DNA of 64,000 bases, taken from contig NZ_BONK01000005.1 in assembly GCF_016862675.1 (NCBI RefSeq), positions 1 to 64,000 of the forward strand, in the 5' to 3' direction. This stretch comes from Cellulomonas chitinilytica. Its GTDB lineage: Bacteria > Actinomycetota > Actinomycetes > Actinomycetales > Cellulomonadaceae. Position 1 is the stretch's first letter, and every line of letters starts with the position of its first letter. This document shows positions 30,357 to 39,076 of the stretch, in pieces. A program made the translations under genes and the position numbers. The notes below the pieces were generated by a model. That model ran no database searches and was not told the origin of the DNA. It worked only from the letters and a program-made list of their open reading frames with translations.

Positions 30357-30959
30357 TCAGAACCGCGGCAGGTCGTTCAGCGCGGCCACCGGCGGCGAGC
30401 TGACGAGGGTGCCCGTCATCCACGGCTCGTGGTCCGGCAGCAGGGCGACCTGGTAGGCGCCGGCCGGGATGTGCTCCGGGGACGGCGACGGGAATCCGAG
30501 CGGCTCGGCCGCCGCGAAGCCTCGGCGCCCGTAGAAGTGCGGGGAGCCTTCGAGGACCACGAGCGGCCAGCCGCCCGCGGTCGCCACGGCGAGGGCGTGC
30601 GCGACGAGCGCGGTGCCGATGCCCTGGCCCTGGTGCTCGGGGACGACGGACAGCGGCGTCAGCATGAGGGCGTCGACGCGTCGGCGGGACGTCTCGATCC
30701 AGCAGCGGGTCAGCAGCACGTGCCCGACGGGCTGGTCGTCGAGACGTGCCACGAACGACAGGCCGGGGATCCAGGCCTCCGCGGTGGCGCGCAGACCGTC
30801 GAGCATCTCGACGACCTCGTCGGCGTCCGGCCCGAACGCGCGTGCCACGACGTCGCGGACGGCGTCGACGTCGTCGGCCCGTTCGACGTCGATCGCCACG
30901 ACCGGGCGGCCGAGGGCAGGGTGCTGCGCGGAAGGGCCAGGGTCTCGGATCGGGGTCAT
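30357..30959 (-). CDS. GNAT family N-acetyltransferase
   Basis: 200 residues. The acetyl-CoA motif is VVPEHQGQGIGTALVAHAL, followed by PLVVLEGSPHFYGRRGFAAA, which is typical of the GNAT subgroup related to YhbS. The substrate is unknown. It has its own transcription unit, convergent with the CIS-cargo-like gene; 46 bases separate the stops. Confidence 0.88.
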   Translation of the reverse strand: MTPIRDPGPSAQHPALGRPVVAIDVERADDVDAVRDVVARAFGPDADEVVEMLDGLRATAEAWIPGLSFVARLDDQPVGHVLLTRCWIETSRRRVDALMLTPLSVVPEHQGQGIGTALVAHALAVATAGGWPLVVLEGSPHFYGRRGFAAAEPLGFPSPSPEHIPAGAYQVALLPDHEPWMTGTLVSSPPVAALNDLPRF

Positions 30960-31005
30960 GCGTGGACCGTGCCCATCAGCGGCGCCGGGCGCCAGTGAAT
31001 TGGCC

Positions 31006-31881
31006 TCACAGCGTGTCCGTCGAGAACGTGTCGCACGCGTCGAACGTCCCTTGCTCGTAGCCGGTGGTGAACCATCGGGCCCGCTGCTCGCTGGACCCGT
31101 GCGTCCACGTGTCGGGGTTGATGCCGCCGCCGGACTGCGCCTGGATGTGGTCGTCGCCCACGGCCTGCGCCGCGGAGAGGGCCTGCTCGAGGGTGTCGGC
31201 GGTGATGGGGTCGAGGAACGGGACGCCGGTGTCCGGGTCGACGGTGGTGGCGGCCCGGCCGGCCCACATGCCCGCGTAGCAGTCCGCCTGGAGCTCGACG
31301 CGGACGGAGTCGGAGTCGGCGCCCGTGCCACCGCGCTGCGCCTGGTCCATGACGCCCGTGAGCTGCTGGACGTGGTGCCCGTACTCGTGCGCCTCGACGT
31401 ACTCCTCGGCGAGCGGCCCGCCCTCGGCGCCGAACCGGCTCTGCAGCTCGTCGAAGAAGCCGAGGTCGAGGTAGATCGTCGCGTCGGGCGGGCAGTAGAA
31501 CGGGCCGGTGCTCGACGAGGCGCTGCCGCACGCGGTGTCGGCAGCGCCCTCGAAGGAGTAGACCTCGGGCTGCGCGAACGTCACGCCGGCGGCGGTCACC
31601 GTGGGCCCCCAGTAGGCGTCGAGCGACTGGATGGTGGCGGACAGACGGCAGGACGGGTCGGTGTTCGCCTGCTCGGCGGTGCAGTCGCCGATGGTGCCCT
31701 CGGTCGTGTCCGCCCCGGAGCCGCCGCCCGCCACCCCGGACAGGTCCACCTGCCCGTTGCTGAACACGTAGATGAGCGCGACGACCAGCGCGGCGAGGCC
31801 GCCACCGCCGGCCGCGATCTTCCCGCCGCGGCCCGTGCGGACCCGCCCGCCCTCGAAGCTGCCACCCTCCTGGAACGTCAT
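31006..31881 (-). CDS. Membrane-anchored neutral zinc metallopeptidase (YpfJ family)
   Basis: 291 residues. A short cytoplasmic head and one membrane helix (residues ~23-41) put the catalytic part outside. Zinc motif HEYGH at 165-169 within VEAHEYGHHVQQLTGV, with ELQADCYAGMWAG supplying the third ligand region. Four Cys before the motif could form disulfides. The family is widespread and its substrates are mostly unknown. Predicted leaderless (TAGGTT, 6 bases, ATG). Confidence 0.9.
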   Translation of the reverse strand: MTFQEGGSFEGGRVRTGRGGKIAAGGGGLAALVVALIYVFSNGQVDLSGVAGGGSGADTTEGTIGDCTAEQANTDPSCRLSATIQSLDAYWGPTVTAAGVTFAQPEVYSFEGAADTACGSASSSTGPFYCPPDATIYLDLGFFDELQSRFGAEGGPLAEEYVEAHEYGHHVQQLTGVMDQAQRGGTGADSDSVRVELQADCYAGMWAGRAATTVDPDTGVPFLDPITADTLEQALSAAQAVGDDHIQAQSGGGINPDTWTHGSSEQRARWFTTGYEQGTFDACDTFSTDTL

Positions 31882-31887
31882 CCGGGA

Positions 31888-31893
31888 AACCTA
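31888..31893 (-). promoter_or_regulatory. -10 box of the zinc metallopeptidase gene, leaderless
   Basis: Minus-strand TAGGTT, 6 bases before the ATG at 31881. Confidence 0.6.
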
Positions 31894-31944
31894 ACCGTGA
31901 GGGCGATGATCCGCCCGCCGGGCGCTGGACGTCCGTCCGGAGGG

Positions 31945-32592
31945 TCAGTCCTCGCCGATGCCCCGCGCGGCCAGCGCGTCCCCGGTGGACCGCGCGTGGC
32001 CGACCATCCGGACGGCCGCGGGGACGAGCAGGGCCCGGGGGTCCCGGTCGAGCCCACGGGCGCGGGCGGCGTCCCAGGACTCGTGGGTGGTCTGGGCGAG
32101 GACGGGGATGGTGCGCAGGAGCAGGGCCACCGCCAGGGCGAACGTCTCGGGTGGGAGCCCGACGTGCCGCAACGGCCGCACGAGCCGCGCGAGGACGTCG
32201 AGCAGCCGGTCGGCCCGGGTCGTCGCGGTGACGACGGCGGCGAGCATGACGAGCGCGAGCAGGTCGGCGACGACCTCGACGGCCGTGGCCCCACCCCGCG
32301 CCCACCACTGGTACCCGCCCACGACGAGGGCGGTGAGCAGCACCGGCCGCACGCCGCTGGCCGCCCGGTGCCACGGCACGCGGGAGACGACCTGGAGGAC
32401 GACGGCGACGCCGAGCGCCACCAGCCCCGACACCGGCCCGTGCACGACGGCGATCACGACGCCCGCGACGGCCAGGCCCGCGAGCTTCACGCCCGCGGGC
32501 GCCCGGTGCAGCGGGCTGGTGTCCGGGTGGTAGAGCCCGAGCGGCCCGGCCCACGGCGCCCGCAGCGGCTTGCCGGCCGGTGCGCGGCTCAT
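31945..32592 (-). CDS. bioN: ECF transporter T component (BioN-like)
   Basis: 215 residues. EcfT/CbiQ family; the two coupling motifs read ARGLDRDP and, less clearly, ALAARGIG. Hydrophobic helices such as LAGLAVAGVVIAVVHG and LADLLALVMLAAVV-like stretches. Starts with an ATGA overlap on the ATPase gene and lies behind bioY, so it is the energising membrane component of a biotin transporter. Confidence 0.88.
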   Translation of the reverse strand: MSRAPAGKPLRAPWAGPLGLYHPDTSPLHRAPAGVKLAGLAVAGVVIAVVHGPVSGLVALGVAVVLQVVSRVPWHRAASGVRPVLLTALVVGGYQWWARGGATAVEVVADLLALVMLAAVVTATTRADRLLDVLARLVRPLRHVGLPPETFALAVALLLRTIPVLAQTTHESWDAARARGLDRDPRALLVPAAVRMVGHARSTGDALAARGIGED

Positions 32593-33329
32593 CGGACGTC
32601 CCCGACCCGGTGACCGGGTCCCGTCATGAGGTCGCGGTAGTGCCCGACGCCCGCGGCGGGGTCCCCGTCGAACACGATCCGGCCCGAGTCGACGACCAGC
32701 ACGCGGTCGGCGCGCAGGGCGGCGTCGAGGTCGTGCGTGACGACGACGACCTGCTGGTCGAGGCCGGCCAGCAGGTCGTCGACGACGCTGCGCCAACGCA
32801 GGTCCAGCAGCGTCGTCGGCTCGTCGCACACGAGCACGTCGGGCTCGGTCGCGAGCACCGACGCCAGGGCGAGGAGCTGCCGCTGGCCCCCGGAGAGGGC
32901 GTGCACAGGCACCTCGGCCCGGTCGGCCAGCCCGAACCGCGCCAGGGCCGCGCGCGCTGCCGCGTCGCGCTCGGACGCCGAGATCGGCAGCCGGCGCAGC
33001 GACAGCGCGACGTCCTCGACCGGCGTCGGCATCACGAGCTGCGCGTCGGGGTCGGTGAACATGAACCCGACCCGCCGCCGCACCGCGGCACCGTCCCGCG
33101 CCGTGTCGAGGCCGTCGACCGTGACCCGGCCGGCCGACGGCAGCACGAGCCCGTTGAGCAGCCGCGCGAGCGTGGACTTCCCCGAGCCGTTCGCCCCGAC
33201 GACGGCGACCCGCCGCTCCTCGACCCGCAGCGTCACCGGCCCGAGGAGCGTGACGACACGGTCGGCACCGCCCCCCGGGTCGGGGCTGTAGGCGGTGACG
33301 ACGACGTCGTCGAGGGCGAGGACGGGCAC
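32589..33329 (-). CDS. bioM: ECF transporter ATPase (BioM-like)
   Basis: 246 residues, GTG start. Walker A GANGSGKST, signature LSGGQRQLLALASVL, Walker B VLVCDEPTTLLD, switch VVTHDLDAAL. It has the Q-loop sequence FMFTDPDAQL typical of the CbiO/EcfA group. Only one ATPase gene is present, as in BioMNY systems that form homodimers. Five bases after the bioY stop. Confidence 0.9.
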   Translation of the reverse strand: MPVLALDDVVVTAYSPDPGGGADRVVTLLGPVTLRVEERRVAVVGANGSGKSTLARLLNGLVLPSAGRVTVDGLDTARDGAAVRRRVGFMFTDPDAQLVMPTPVEDVALSLRRLPISASERDAAARAALARFGLADRAEVPVHALSGGQRQLLALASVLATEPDVLVCDEPTTLLDLRWRSVVDDLLAGLDQQVVVVTHDLDAALRADRVLVVDSGRIVFDGDPAAGVGHYRDLMTGPGHRVGDVR

Positions 33330-33334
33330 GGGCG

Positions 33335-33991
33335 TCAGCGGCGCGTGCGCAGCAGGTCGGGGTACGCCCGGAAGACGGCCAGGGCCACACCGGCGGCGAG
33401 CAGGTTCTTCGCGATGTCCCCGGGCCAGTACTTGAGGTCGAAGACGAAGGCCTCCGAGTACGACAGGCCGAGCGTGAGGTGCAGGCCGACGATGCCGCCG
33501 ACGTGGATCGTGAGGATGCTCGCGACCAGGCCCGACAGGAACAGGCCGACGTACCGCCAGGCGGTCGGCAGCCGCAGCGCGTACCCGGCGAGGTACCCGG
33601 CGAGCGCCGCCGCGAACGGGAACGCGAGCAGGTAGCCGACGGACGGCTTGGACAGGACGGCGACGCCACCGGTGCCCTCGGCGAACACCGGCAGGCCCGC
33701 GAGGCCGACCGCGAGGTAGAGGAGCACGGCCAGGGCGCCGCGCTTCCAGCCGAGCACCAGACCGGCGAGGACCACGCCGAACGTCTGCAGCGTGATGGGC
33801 ACGGGCGTGCCCGTGGGGATGGCGGGCACGATCGCGCAGACGGCGATGAACGCGGCGAAGGTCGCGATCAGCGCGACGTCGGTGGCGACCGAGCGCCGCG
33901 CGACCGGGGCCGGTGCGGTGGCGATCGCGGCGTCGGGCGCGTCGTCGGGCGTCGTCAGGGCGATGATCTCGTGCTCAGGTGCGCTGGACAT
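33335..33991 (-). CDS. bioY: Biotin-binding S component BioY
   Basis: 218 residues with six membrane helices after a ~35-residue Ala/Asp-rich head. BioY signatures: TLQTFGVVLAGLVLGWKRG, LYLAVGLAGLPVFA, and GYLLAFPFAAALAGYLAG. Substrate-binding subunit for biotin uptake. No biotin synthesis genes are in the window. GAGGGGG lies before the ATG. Divergent from the ABC-F gene. Confidence 0.93.
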   Translation of the reverse strand: MSSAPEHEIIALTTPDDAPDAAIATAPAPVARRSVATDVALIATFAAFIAVCAIVPAIPTGTPVPITLQTFGVVLAGLVLGWKRGALAVLLYLAVGLAGLPVFAEGTGGVAVLSKPSVGYLLAFPFAAALAGYLAGYALRLPTAWRYVGLFLSGLVASILTIHVGGIVGLHLTLGLSYSEAFVFDLKYWPGDIAKNLLAAGVALAVFRAYPDLLRTRR

Positions 33992-34085
33992 GGGTCCCCC
34001 TCGGGATCGTGTCGGGCTGCGGGTGGTCCCGCTGGTGGAGGGTGCGACGGCGGACCCTGCGACCGTTGACGACGCTAGCGGGTCG

Positions 34086-34091
34086 TAGAAT
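34086..34091 (+). promoter_or_regulatory. Possible -10 box of the ABC-F gene
   Basis: TAGAAT matches the consensus well. A TTGACG lies upstream but only 14 bases away, so the -35 is doubtful. It would give a leader of ~55 bases with CGGAGGA before the start. Confidence 0.45.
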
Positions 34092-34150
34092 TGCGGTCGT
34101 TTGCGCCCGCGGCCAAGACCCGGACGCCTTTCTCGGAGGAAACCCACCAC

Positions 34151-35749
34151 GTGATCACCGCCCAGGCCGTCGAGCTGCGCATCGGCGCCCGCGTGCTGCT
34201 GGAACCGTCGACCTTCCGTATCGCCGCCGGGGACCGCATCGGTCTCGTCGGCCGCAACGGTGCCGGCAAGACCACGCTGACCAAGACTCTCGCGGGCCAG
34301 ACGCAGCCGACGGGCGGCCAGATCGCGCGGTCGAGCGAGGTCGGGTACCTGCCGCAGGACCCGAGCAGCGGCGACCTCGAGCAGCTCGCGCTGGACCGTG
34401 TGCTGTCGGCTCGCGGCCTCGACGAGGTCGTCCGCGCGATGCGGGAGACCGAGGGGGCGATGGCGAGCGCGGACGACGAGACGCGCGAGGCCGCCATGGA
34501 GCGCTACAGCCGCCTCGACGCCCGGTTCAACGCGGCCGGGGGCTACGCCGCCGAGAGCGAGGCGCACCGCATCACGTCGAACCTCGGGCTCGACGACCGC
34601 GTGCTGAGCCAGACGATCGGCACGCTCTCGGGCGGTCAGCGCCGCCGCGTCGAGCTCGCGCGCATCCTGTTCTCGGGGGTCGACACCCTGCTGCTCGACG
34701 AGCCGACGAACCACCTGGACGCCGACTCGATCGCGTGGCTGCGCGACTACCTCAAGGCGTACTCGGGCGGCTTCATCGTCATCTCGCACGACGCCGACCT
34801 GCTGCGCGCGACGGTGAACAAGGTGTTCCACCTCGACGCGAACCGTTCGCAGCTCGACCAGTACTCGCTCGGCTGGGACGCCTACCTGCTGCAGCGTGAG
34901 ACGGACGAGAAGCGCCGGCGCCGCGAGCGGGCCAACGCCGAGAAGAAGGCGTCCGTGCTCATCGCGCAGGCCGACAAGATGCGCGCGAAGGCCACGAAGG
35001 CGGTCGCCGCGCAGAACATGGCCCGCCGCGCCGAGCGGCTGCTGTCGGGCCTCGAGGAGGTCCGCGCGTCGGACAAGGTCGCCCGCCTGAGGTTTCCGGA
35101 CCCGGCGCCGTGCGGACGCACCCCGCTCACCGCCGAGGGCCTGTCGAAGTCGTACGGCTCGCAGGAGGTCTTCACCGACGTCGACCTCGCGATCGACCGG
35201 GGGAGCAAGGTCGTCGTCCTGGGCCTCAACGGCGCCGGGAAGACGACGCTGCTGCGGATCCTCGGCGGCATCGAGAAGTCGGACACGGGCGAGGTGAAGC
35301 CCGGTCACGGCCTCAAGCTCGGCTACTACGCGCAGGAGCACGAGACGCTCGACCTGGACCGGACGGTCGTCGAGAACCTCCGCTCGTCGGCGCCCGACCT
35401 CACCGACACGCAGGTCCGCTCGGTGCTCGGGTCGTTCCTGTTCTCGGGCGACGACGCCGACAAGCCCGCCCGGGTCCTGTCCGGTGGGGAGAAGACCCGG
35501 CTGGCGCTCGCGGCCCTCGTCGTGTCGAGCGCCAACGTGCTGCTGCTCGACGAGCCGACGAACAACCTGGACCCGGCCTCGCGCGAGGAGATCCTCGCCG
35601 CGCTGCGCGGGTACCAGGGGGCCGTCGTGCTCGTCTCGCACGACGAGGGCGCCGTGTCCGCGCTCGACCCCGAGCGGGTGCTGCTGCTGCCCGACGGCGA
35701 CGAGGACCTGTGGGGTCCGGCGTACCTGGACCTCATCGCCCTGGCGTGA
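34151..35749 (+). CDS. ABC-F family ribosome-associated ATPase
   Basis: 532 residues from the GTG at 34151, with GGAGGA eight bases upstream. Two ABC domains and no membrane part: first Walker A GRNGAGKTT, signature LSGGQRRRVELARIL, LLLDEPTNHLD; second GLNGAGKTT, LSGGEKTRLALAALV, LLLDEPTNNLD. The charged linker between them (ETDEKRRRRERANAEKKAS) is the P-site tRNA interaction motif. ABC-F proteins act on the ribosome, either in translation quality or in antibiotic protection. The position after the SUF cluster resembles Rv1473. Housekeeping versus resistance role cannot be decided here. Confidence 0.92.
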   Translation: MITAQAVELRIGARVLLEPSTFRIAAGDRIGLVGRNGAGKTTLTKTLAGQTQPTGGQIARSSEVGYLPQDPSSGDLEQLALDRVLSARGLDEVVRAMRETEGAMASADDETREAAMERYSRLDARFNAAGGYAAESEAHRITSNLGLDDRVLSQTIGTLSGGQRRRVELARILFSGVDTLLLDEPTNHLDADSIAWLRDYLKAYSGGFIVISHDADLLRATVNKVFHLDANRSQLDQYSLGWDAYLLQRETDEKRRRRERANAEKKASVLIAQADKMRAKATKAVAAQNMARRAERLLSGLEEVRASDKVARLRFPDPAPCGRTPLTAEGLSKSYGSQEVFTDVDLAIDRGSKVVVLGLNGAGKTTLLRILGGIEKSDTGEVKPGHGLKLGYYAQEHETLDLDRTVVENLRSSAPDLTDTQVRSVLGSFLFSGDDADKPARVLSGGEKTRLALAALVVSSANVLLLDEPTNNLDPASREEILAALRGYQGAVVLVSHDEGAVSALDPERVLLLPDGDEDLWGPAYLDLIALA

Positions 35750-35966
35750 CCTGAGGCGTGCGACGGATCCGGACGAACGTCCACGATCCGGGCACGGTGG
35801 TGCAATTTTCACCCACTCCGTCACGATGTCCGCACGACGCATCGGTTCGCCGAGACCTCGTCGGCCGCTCGCCAGCTGCCCCTCCCGGGGTGCGCCGTCG
35901 TCCGGTCTCGCCACCACCTGCCCCGGTGCGGCGACGACCGACAGGTGACGACGAGGGGGCACGACG

Positions 35967-36647
35967 ATGGAGTCGGAGAACATGCAGGCGGCGACGCGCC
36001 GCTGGAAGGGGCTCGACCTGCCCGTGGCAGGGGAGTACGAGCTCGACACCGCGCACAAGCGCATCGGCTTCGTGGCCTCGCACATGATGGTGAGCCAGGT
36101 CCGCGGGGAGTTCGAGGCCGCGGCGGCGACGATCGTCGTCGGCGAGGACCCGCTCGAGTCCGGCGTGACGGCGCTCATCGGGGCGGAGTCGCTCACCACC
36201 CACAACGAGGAGCGGGACACGCACCTCAAGAGCCCGGACTTCCTCGACGTCGAGCGGTACCCGGCGATCGAGTTCCGCAGTCGCCGCGTCGAGCGGCTCG
36301 TCGTCGACGACGCGATCGCGCACTGGGCGCGGCTGCGCAACCACCTGCCCGAGCGGTCGCACGTGTCCGCGGGGCTCGTCGAGCGGACCGTCGGCGTCGG
36401 CGGCCGGTTCACGATCATCGGCGACCTGACCGTCCGTGACGTCACCCACGAGGTCGCGCTCGAGATGCACTTCGGCGGGGCGCGCCGCGACCCCTACGGA
36501 CGGGAGATCTTCGGGTTCTCGGCGACGACCGAGGTGAACCGCGAGGACTTCGGCCTGGTCTGGAACGTCAACCTCGACAACGGCGGGTGGCTCGTCGGCA
36601 AGCGGGTGCGCGTCGAGATCGCGGGCGAGGCGATCCGTCAGGGGTGA
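35967..36647 (+). CDS. YceI family lipocalin-like protein
   Basis: 226 residues. YceI domain from GEYELDTAHKRIGFVASHMM to NREDFGLVWNV, with the motif THNEERDTHLKSPDFLDVERYPAIEF. Family members are beta-barrels that bind long isoprenoid chains. No signal peptide, so cytoplasmic, unlike the E. coli protein. An insertion of ~30 residues (IAHWARLRNHLPERSHVSA) sits mid-domain. The 217-base gap before it holds nothing recognised. Confidence 0.92.
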   Translation: MESENMQAATRRWKGLDLPVAGEYELDTAHKRIGFVASHMMVSQVRGEFEAAAATIVVGEDPLESGVTALIGAESLTTHNEERDTHLKSPDFLDVERYPAIEFRSRRVERLVVDDAIAHWARLRNHLPERSHVSAGLVERTVGVGGRFTIIGDLTVRDVTHEVALEMHFGGARRDPYGREIFGFSATTEVNREDFGLVWNVNLDNGGWLVGKRVRVEIAGEAIRQG

Positions 36648-36654
36648 CGGTCGG

Positions 36655-37581
36655 TCAGCGGGGGTGCTCGGCCGAGAGCTGGGCGTCGATGAGCGCGTCC
36701 TCGTCGTCCTCGTCGCGCCCGCCGCGGCGATGCGGCCGGTCGACGCGCGGACCGGGGCGGGCGGGTGCCGGCGGCGCGCCGGCAGCACCTGGCGTCGATG
36801 CGGCCGGGACGGCCGGTGCATCGTCGGCGCGCAGCTCGCGCCGGGCGGCGACGGAGAACGCGACCAGCCCGCCCAGTGCGAACGTCCACCACTGGAACGC
36901 GTACGACAGGTGCGATCCGGGGTCGGTGTCGGGCCGCTCCAGGGCCCCCAGCGCGACGGTCGCCGCCGGGTCCTCGTCGACCATCTGCCCGTAGGTCGCG
37001 TACGTCGGCGAGCCGCCGAGGCCGCCCGCGGCCAGCACCTGCTCGGCCGAGATCGCGTGCACCTGCCCGGTGGGCGCCGTGCGGGTGGACGGCCTCTCGT
37101 CGTGCCGCAGCCGAGCCGTGAGCGTGACGGTGCCGGACGGGGGAGGCGGCGCCGCGACGTCGTCGCTCCCGTTCGCCCCCAGCGGCACCCACCCGCGGTC
37201 GACGACGAGCACGGTGCCCGCCTGCGTCGGCGCGTCGGCGGTGCCGGCCGACGCGTCCTCGACGACGAACGGGACGAGCACGTGGTAGGCGGCGTTGCCG
37301 TCGACGGGCCGGTTGCGCAGCAGCACCGTGGCGGCGTCGTCGTAGTGCCCGGTCGCCGTGACCTGGTGCCACTCCTCGTCGTCCGCGACGGCCGCGCCCG
37401 CTCCGGTCAGCACGGTGTCGAGCGGGACCGGGGTGGCCGAGTAGTTCGCCTCGACGATCGCGATCTGCCCGTCGCGCCACACGTGCCGGTTCCACTGCCA
37501 ACGTCCGAGCAGCGAGCACACGACGGCGAGCACGACGGCGACGAGCAGCAGACCGGCCGCCCGGCGGACGGCGGGACTCAT
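36655..37581 (-). CDS. SURF1 family cytochrome oxidase assembly protein
   Basis: 308 residues from the ATG at 37581. An N-terminal membrane helix (AAGLLLVAVVLAVVCSLLGRWQWNRH carries the SURF1 LGxWQ motif) and a second near residue 235 (YAFQWWTFALGGLVAF) frame an outer domain with GHYDDAATVLLRNRP and VDRGWVPLG. Assists heme insertion into cytochrome aa3, which fits the ctaA gene elsewhere in the window. The C-terminal ~60 residues are a Pro/Ala/Asp-rich tail. Overlaps the next upstream gene by four bases. Confidence 0.92.
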   Translation of the reverse strand: MSPAVRRAAGLLLVAVVLAVVCSLLGRWQWNRHVWRDGQIAIVEANYSATPVPLDTVLTGAGAAVADDEEWHQVTATGHYDDAATVLLRNRPVDGNAAYHVLVPFVVEDASAGTADAPTQAGTVLVVDRGWVPLGANGSDDVAAPPPPSGTVTLTARLRHDERPSTRTAPTGQVHAISAEQVLAAGGLGGSPTYATYGQMVDEDPAATVALGALERPDTDPGSHLSYAFQWWTFALGGLVAFSVAARRELRADDAPAVPAASTPGAAGAPPAPARPGPRVDRPHRRGGRDEDDEDALIDAQLSAEHPR

Positions 37582-37820
37582 GGCGCGGCGACCCTCTCCA
37601 GGTCGGACACGGGCACGACGTCGCGCAGGAAGCCCCGCACGTCGAGGAACTGGCTCAGGTGCTCGCGGTGGTCGTCGCACGCGAGCCACACCTTGCGCCG
37701 GTCGGGCGTGTGCAGCTTCGGGTTGTTCCACAGCAGGCCCCATGCGGCCTCCCGGGAGCAGCCGCGCGCGGAGCAGACGAGCTCGTCGACGGGATCGGGC
37801 ACCGGTCCGAGCAGGCTCAC
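37578..37820 (-). CDS. Small conserved actinobacterial protein with Cys/His pairs
   Basis: 80 residues, GTG start. C16 and C21 in ELVCSARGCSREAAWGL and C48 in WLACDDHREHLSQFL with nearby His suggest a small zinc-binding fold. NNPKLHTPDRRKVW is a well-conserved block in this group. Function unknown. Translationally coupled on both sides, with the DUF3099 gene and the SURF1 gene. Confidence 0.85.
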   Translation of the reverse strand: MSLLGPVPDPVDELVCSARGCSREAAWGLLWNNPKLHTPDRRKVWLACDDHREHLSQFLDVRGFLRDVVPVSDLERVAAP

Positions 37821-38152
37821 GGGCGGCCTCCGAGCTGGCCGGGCGTCCCGCCGCCGGGGCCGATCTCGCGCTGCGTCTCGAACGTCACGTCCGTGTCGCG
37901 ACGCTCACGGCCCGCGTTGGCGAAGATGACCGCGACGTACGGCAGGACGACCGCGCCGACGATGAAGACGAGCGAGAACGCGATCGGCAGGTGCCCCCAC
38001 GTCAGGACGGCAGCCGCGAAGCAGACGATGCGGATGCCCATCTGGATGAGGTAGCGCTTCTGACGACGTGCGACGTCCACGGCCAGCGGCTCGGGGGCCG
38101 AGGTGATCCGGGGTACCCCGTCGGGGGTGCCCGGGCGCTCGCTCTTGCTCAC
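37817..38152 (-). CDS. DUF3099 family membrane protein
   Basis: 111 residues. I set the start at the second of two adjacent GTGs because it is 6 bases after a TAGGAT hexamer. DUF3099 signature VARRQKRYLIQMGIRIVCF, then two helices (VCFAAAVLTWGHLPIAF and SLVFIVGAVVLPYVAVIFAN) and a short polar tail. Function unknown. First gene of the unit leading to SURF1. Confidence 0.88.
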   Translation of the reverse strand: MSKSERPGTPDGVPRITSAPEPLAVDVARRQKRYLIQMGIRIVCFAAAVLTWGHLPIAFSLVFIVGAVVLPYVAVIFANAGRERRDTDVTFETQREIGPGGGTPGQLGGRP

Positions 38153-38158
38153 CACCTG

Positions 38159-38164
38159 ATCCTA
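38159..38164 (-). promoter_or_regulatory. -10 box of the DUF3099 gene, leaderless
   Basis: Minus-strand TAGGAT, 6 bases before the GTG at 38152. Confidence 0.6.
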
Positions 38165-38271
38165 GTCCGGCGCCGTGCACCCCTCGCCCCGGGCATGCGT
38201 TGTCCGGAACCGACAAGGCTCACGGACGAACCTGTGCCGAGCACGTGCGCCGGTGAGCGGGCGGAGTCGGA

Positions 38272-38277
38272 TAGCGT
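38272..38277 (+). promoter_or_regulatory. fabG -10 box, leaderless
   Basis: TAGCGT, 8 bases before the GTG at 38286. Confidence 0.6.
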
Positions 38278-38285
38278 CGTGTCCC

Positions 38286-39029
38286 GTGCCTGAGACTTCC
38301 GACAACGTGAACGCTCCCGCATCGACCCCCCGCAGCGTGCTCGTCACGGGGGCGAACCGCGGCATCGGCCGCGCGATCGCCGAGCGGTTCGTGGCGGCGG
38401 GCGACAAGGTCGCCACCATCTACCGATCGGGCGACCTGCCCGACGGCGTGCTCGGCGTGAAGGGCGACGTGCGCGACACCGCGTCCGTGGACGCCGCGTT
38501 CACCGAGATCGAGGCCGCGCACGGCCCGGTCGAGGTCGTCGTCGCGAACGCCGGCATCACGCGTGACCAGCTGCTCATGCGGATGACCGACGAGGACTTC
38601 GCCGAGGTGCTCGACGTCAACCTCACCGGGTCCTTCCGGGTCGTCCGGCGGGCGAGCAAGGGCATGATCCGGCTGCGTCGCGGCCGGATCGTCTTCATCA
38701 GCTCGGTCGTCGGGCTGTACGGGTCGCCCGGCCAGGTGAACTACGCCGCGTCGAAGGCGGCCCTCGTCGGGATGGCCCGCTCGATCACCCGTGAGCTCGG
38801 CGGCCGTGGCATCACCGCGAACGTCGTCGCCCCCGGCTTCATCGACACCGACATGACCCGCGCGCTGCCCGAGGCGCAGCGCCAGGCGTACGTCGACGCG
38901 ATCCCGCTCGGCCGCTTCGCCGAGCCCGACGAGGTCGCGGCCGCCGTCGAGTTCCTCGCCTCCGACGCCGCGCGCTACGTCTCCGGGGCTGTCGTCCCGG
39001 TCGACGGCGGACTCGGCATGGGCCACTGA
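38286..39029 (+). CDS. fabG: Beta-ketoacyl-ACP reductase
   Basis: 247 residues. Short-chain dehydrogenase: cofactor motif VTGANRGIGRAIAE, NAG in VANAGITRD, catalytic Ser in FISSVVGLYG and YxxxK in VNYAASKAALVG, end VDGGLGMGH. Very close to MabA/FabG1, and followed by the enoyl reductase as in the mabA-inhA pair. It reduces 3-ketoacyl-ACP in fatty acid synthesis. The GTG at 38286 is preferred because it sits eight bases from a -10 hexamer. Confidence 0.94.
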   Translation: MPETSDNVNAPASTPRSVLVTGANRGIGRAIAERFVAAGDKVATIYRSGDLPDGVLGVKGDVRDTASVDAAFTEIEAAHGPVEVVVANAGITRDQLLMRMTDEDFAEVLDVNLTGSFRVVRRASKGMIRLRRGRIVFISSVVGLYGSPGQVNYAASKAALVGMARSITRELGGRGITANVVAPGFIDTDMTRALPEAQRQAYVDAIPLGRFAEPDEVAAAVEFLASDAARYVSGAVVPVDGGLGMGH

Positions 39030-39076
39030 CCTTCTCCTCGCACCACGAGACGCACCACGAGAAACGGAATCGCACC

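Noticed and set aside
33335..36445. Very long minus-strand frame extending bioY by about 800 codons upstream
   Set aside because: The extension is antisense to the ABC-F and YceI genes. BioY starts normally at 33991.
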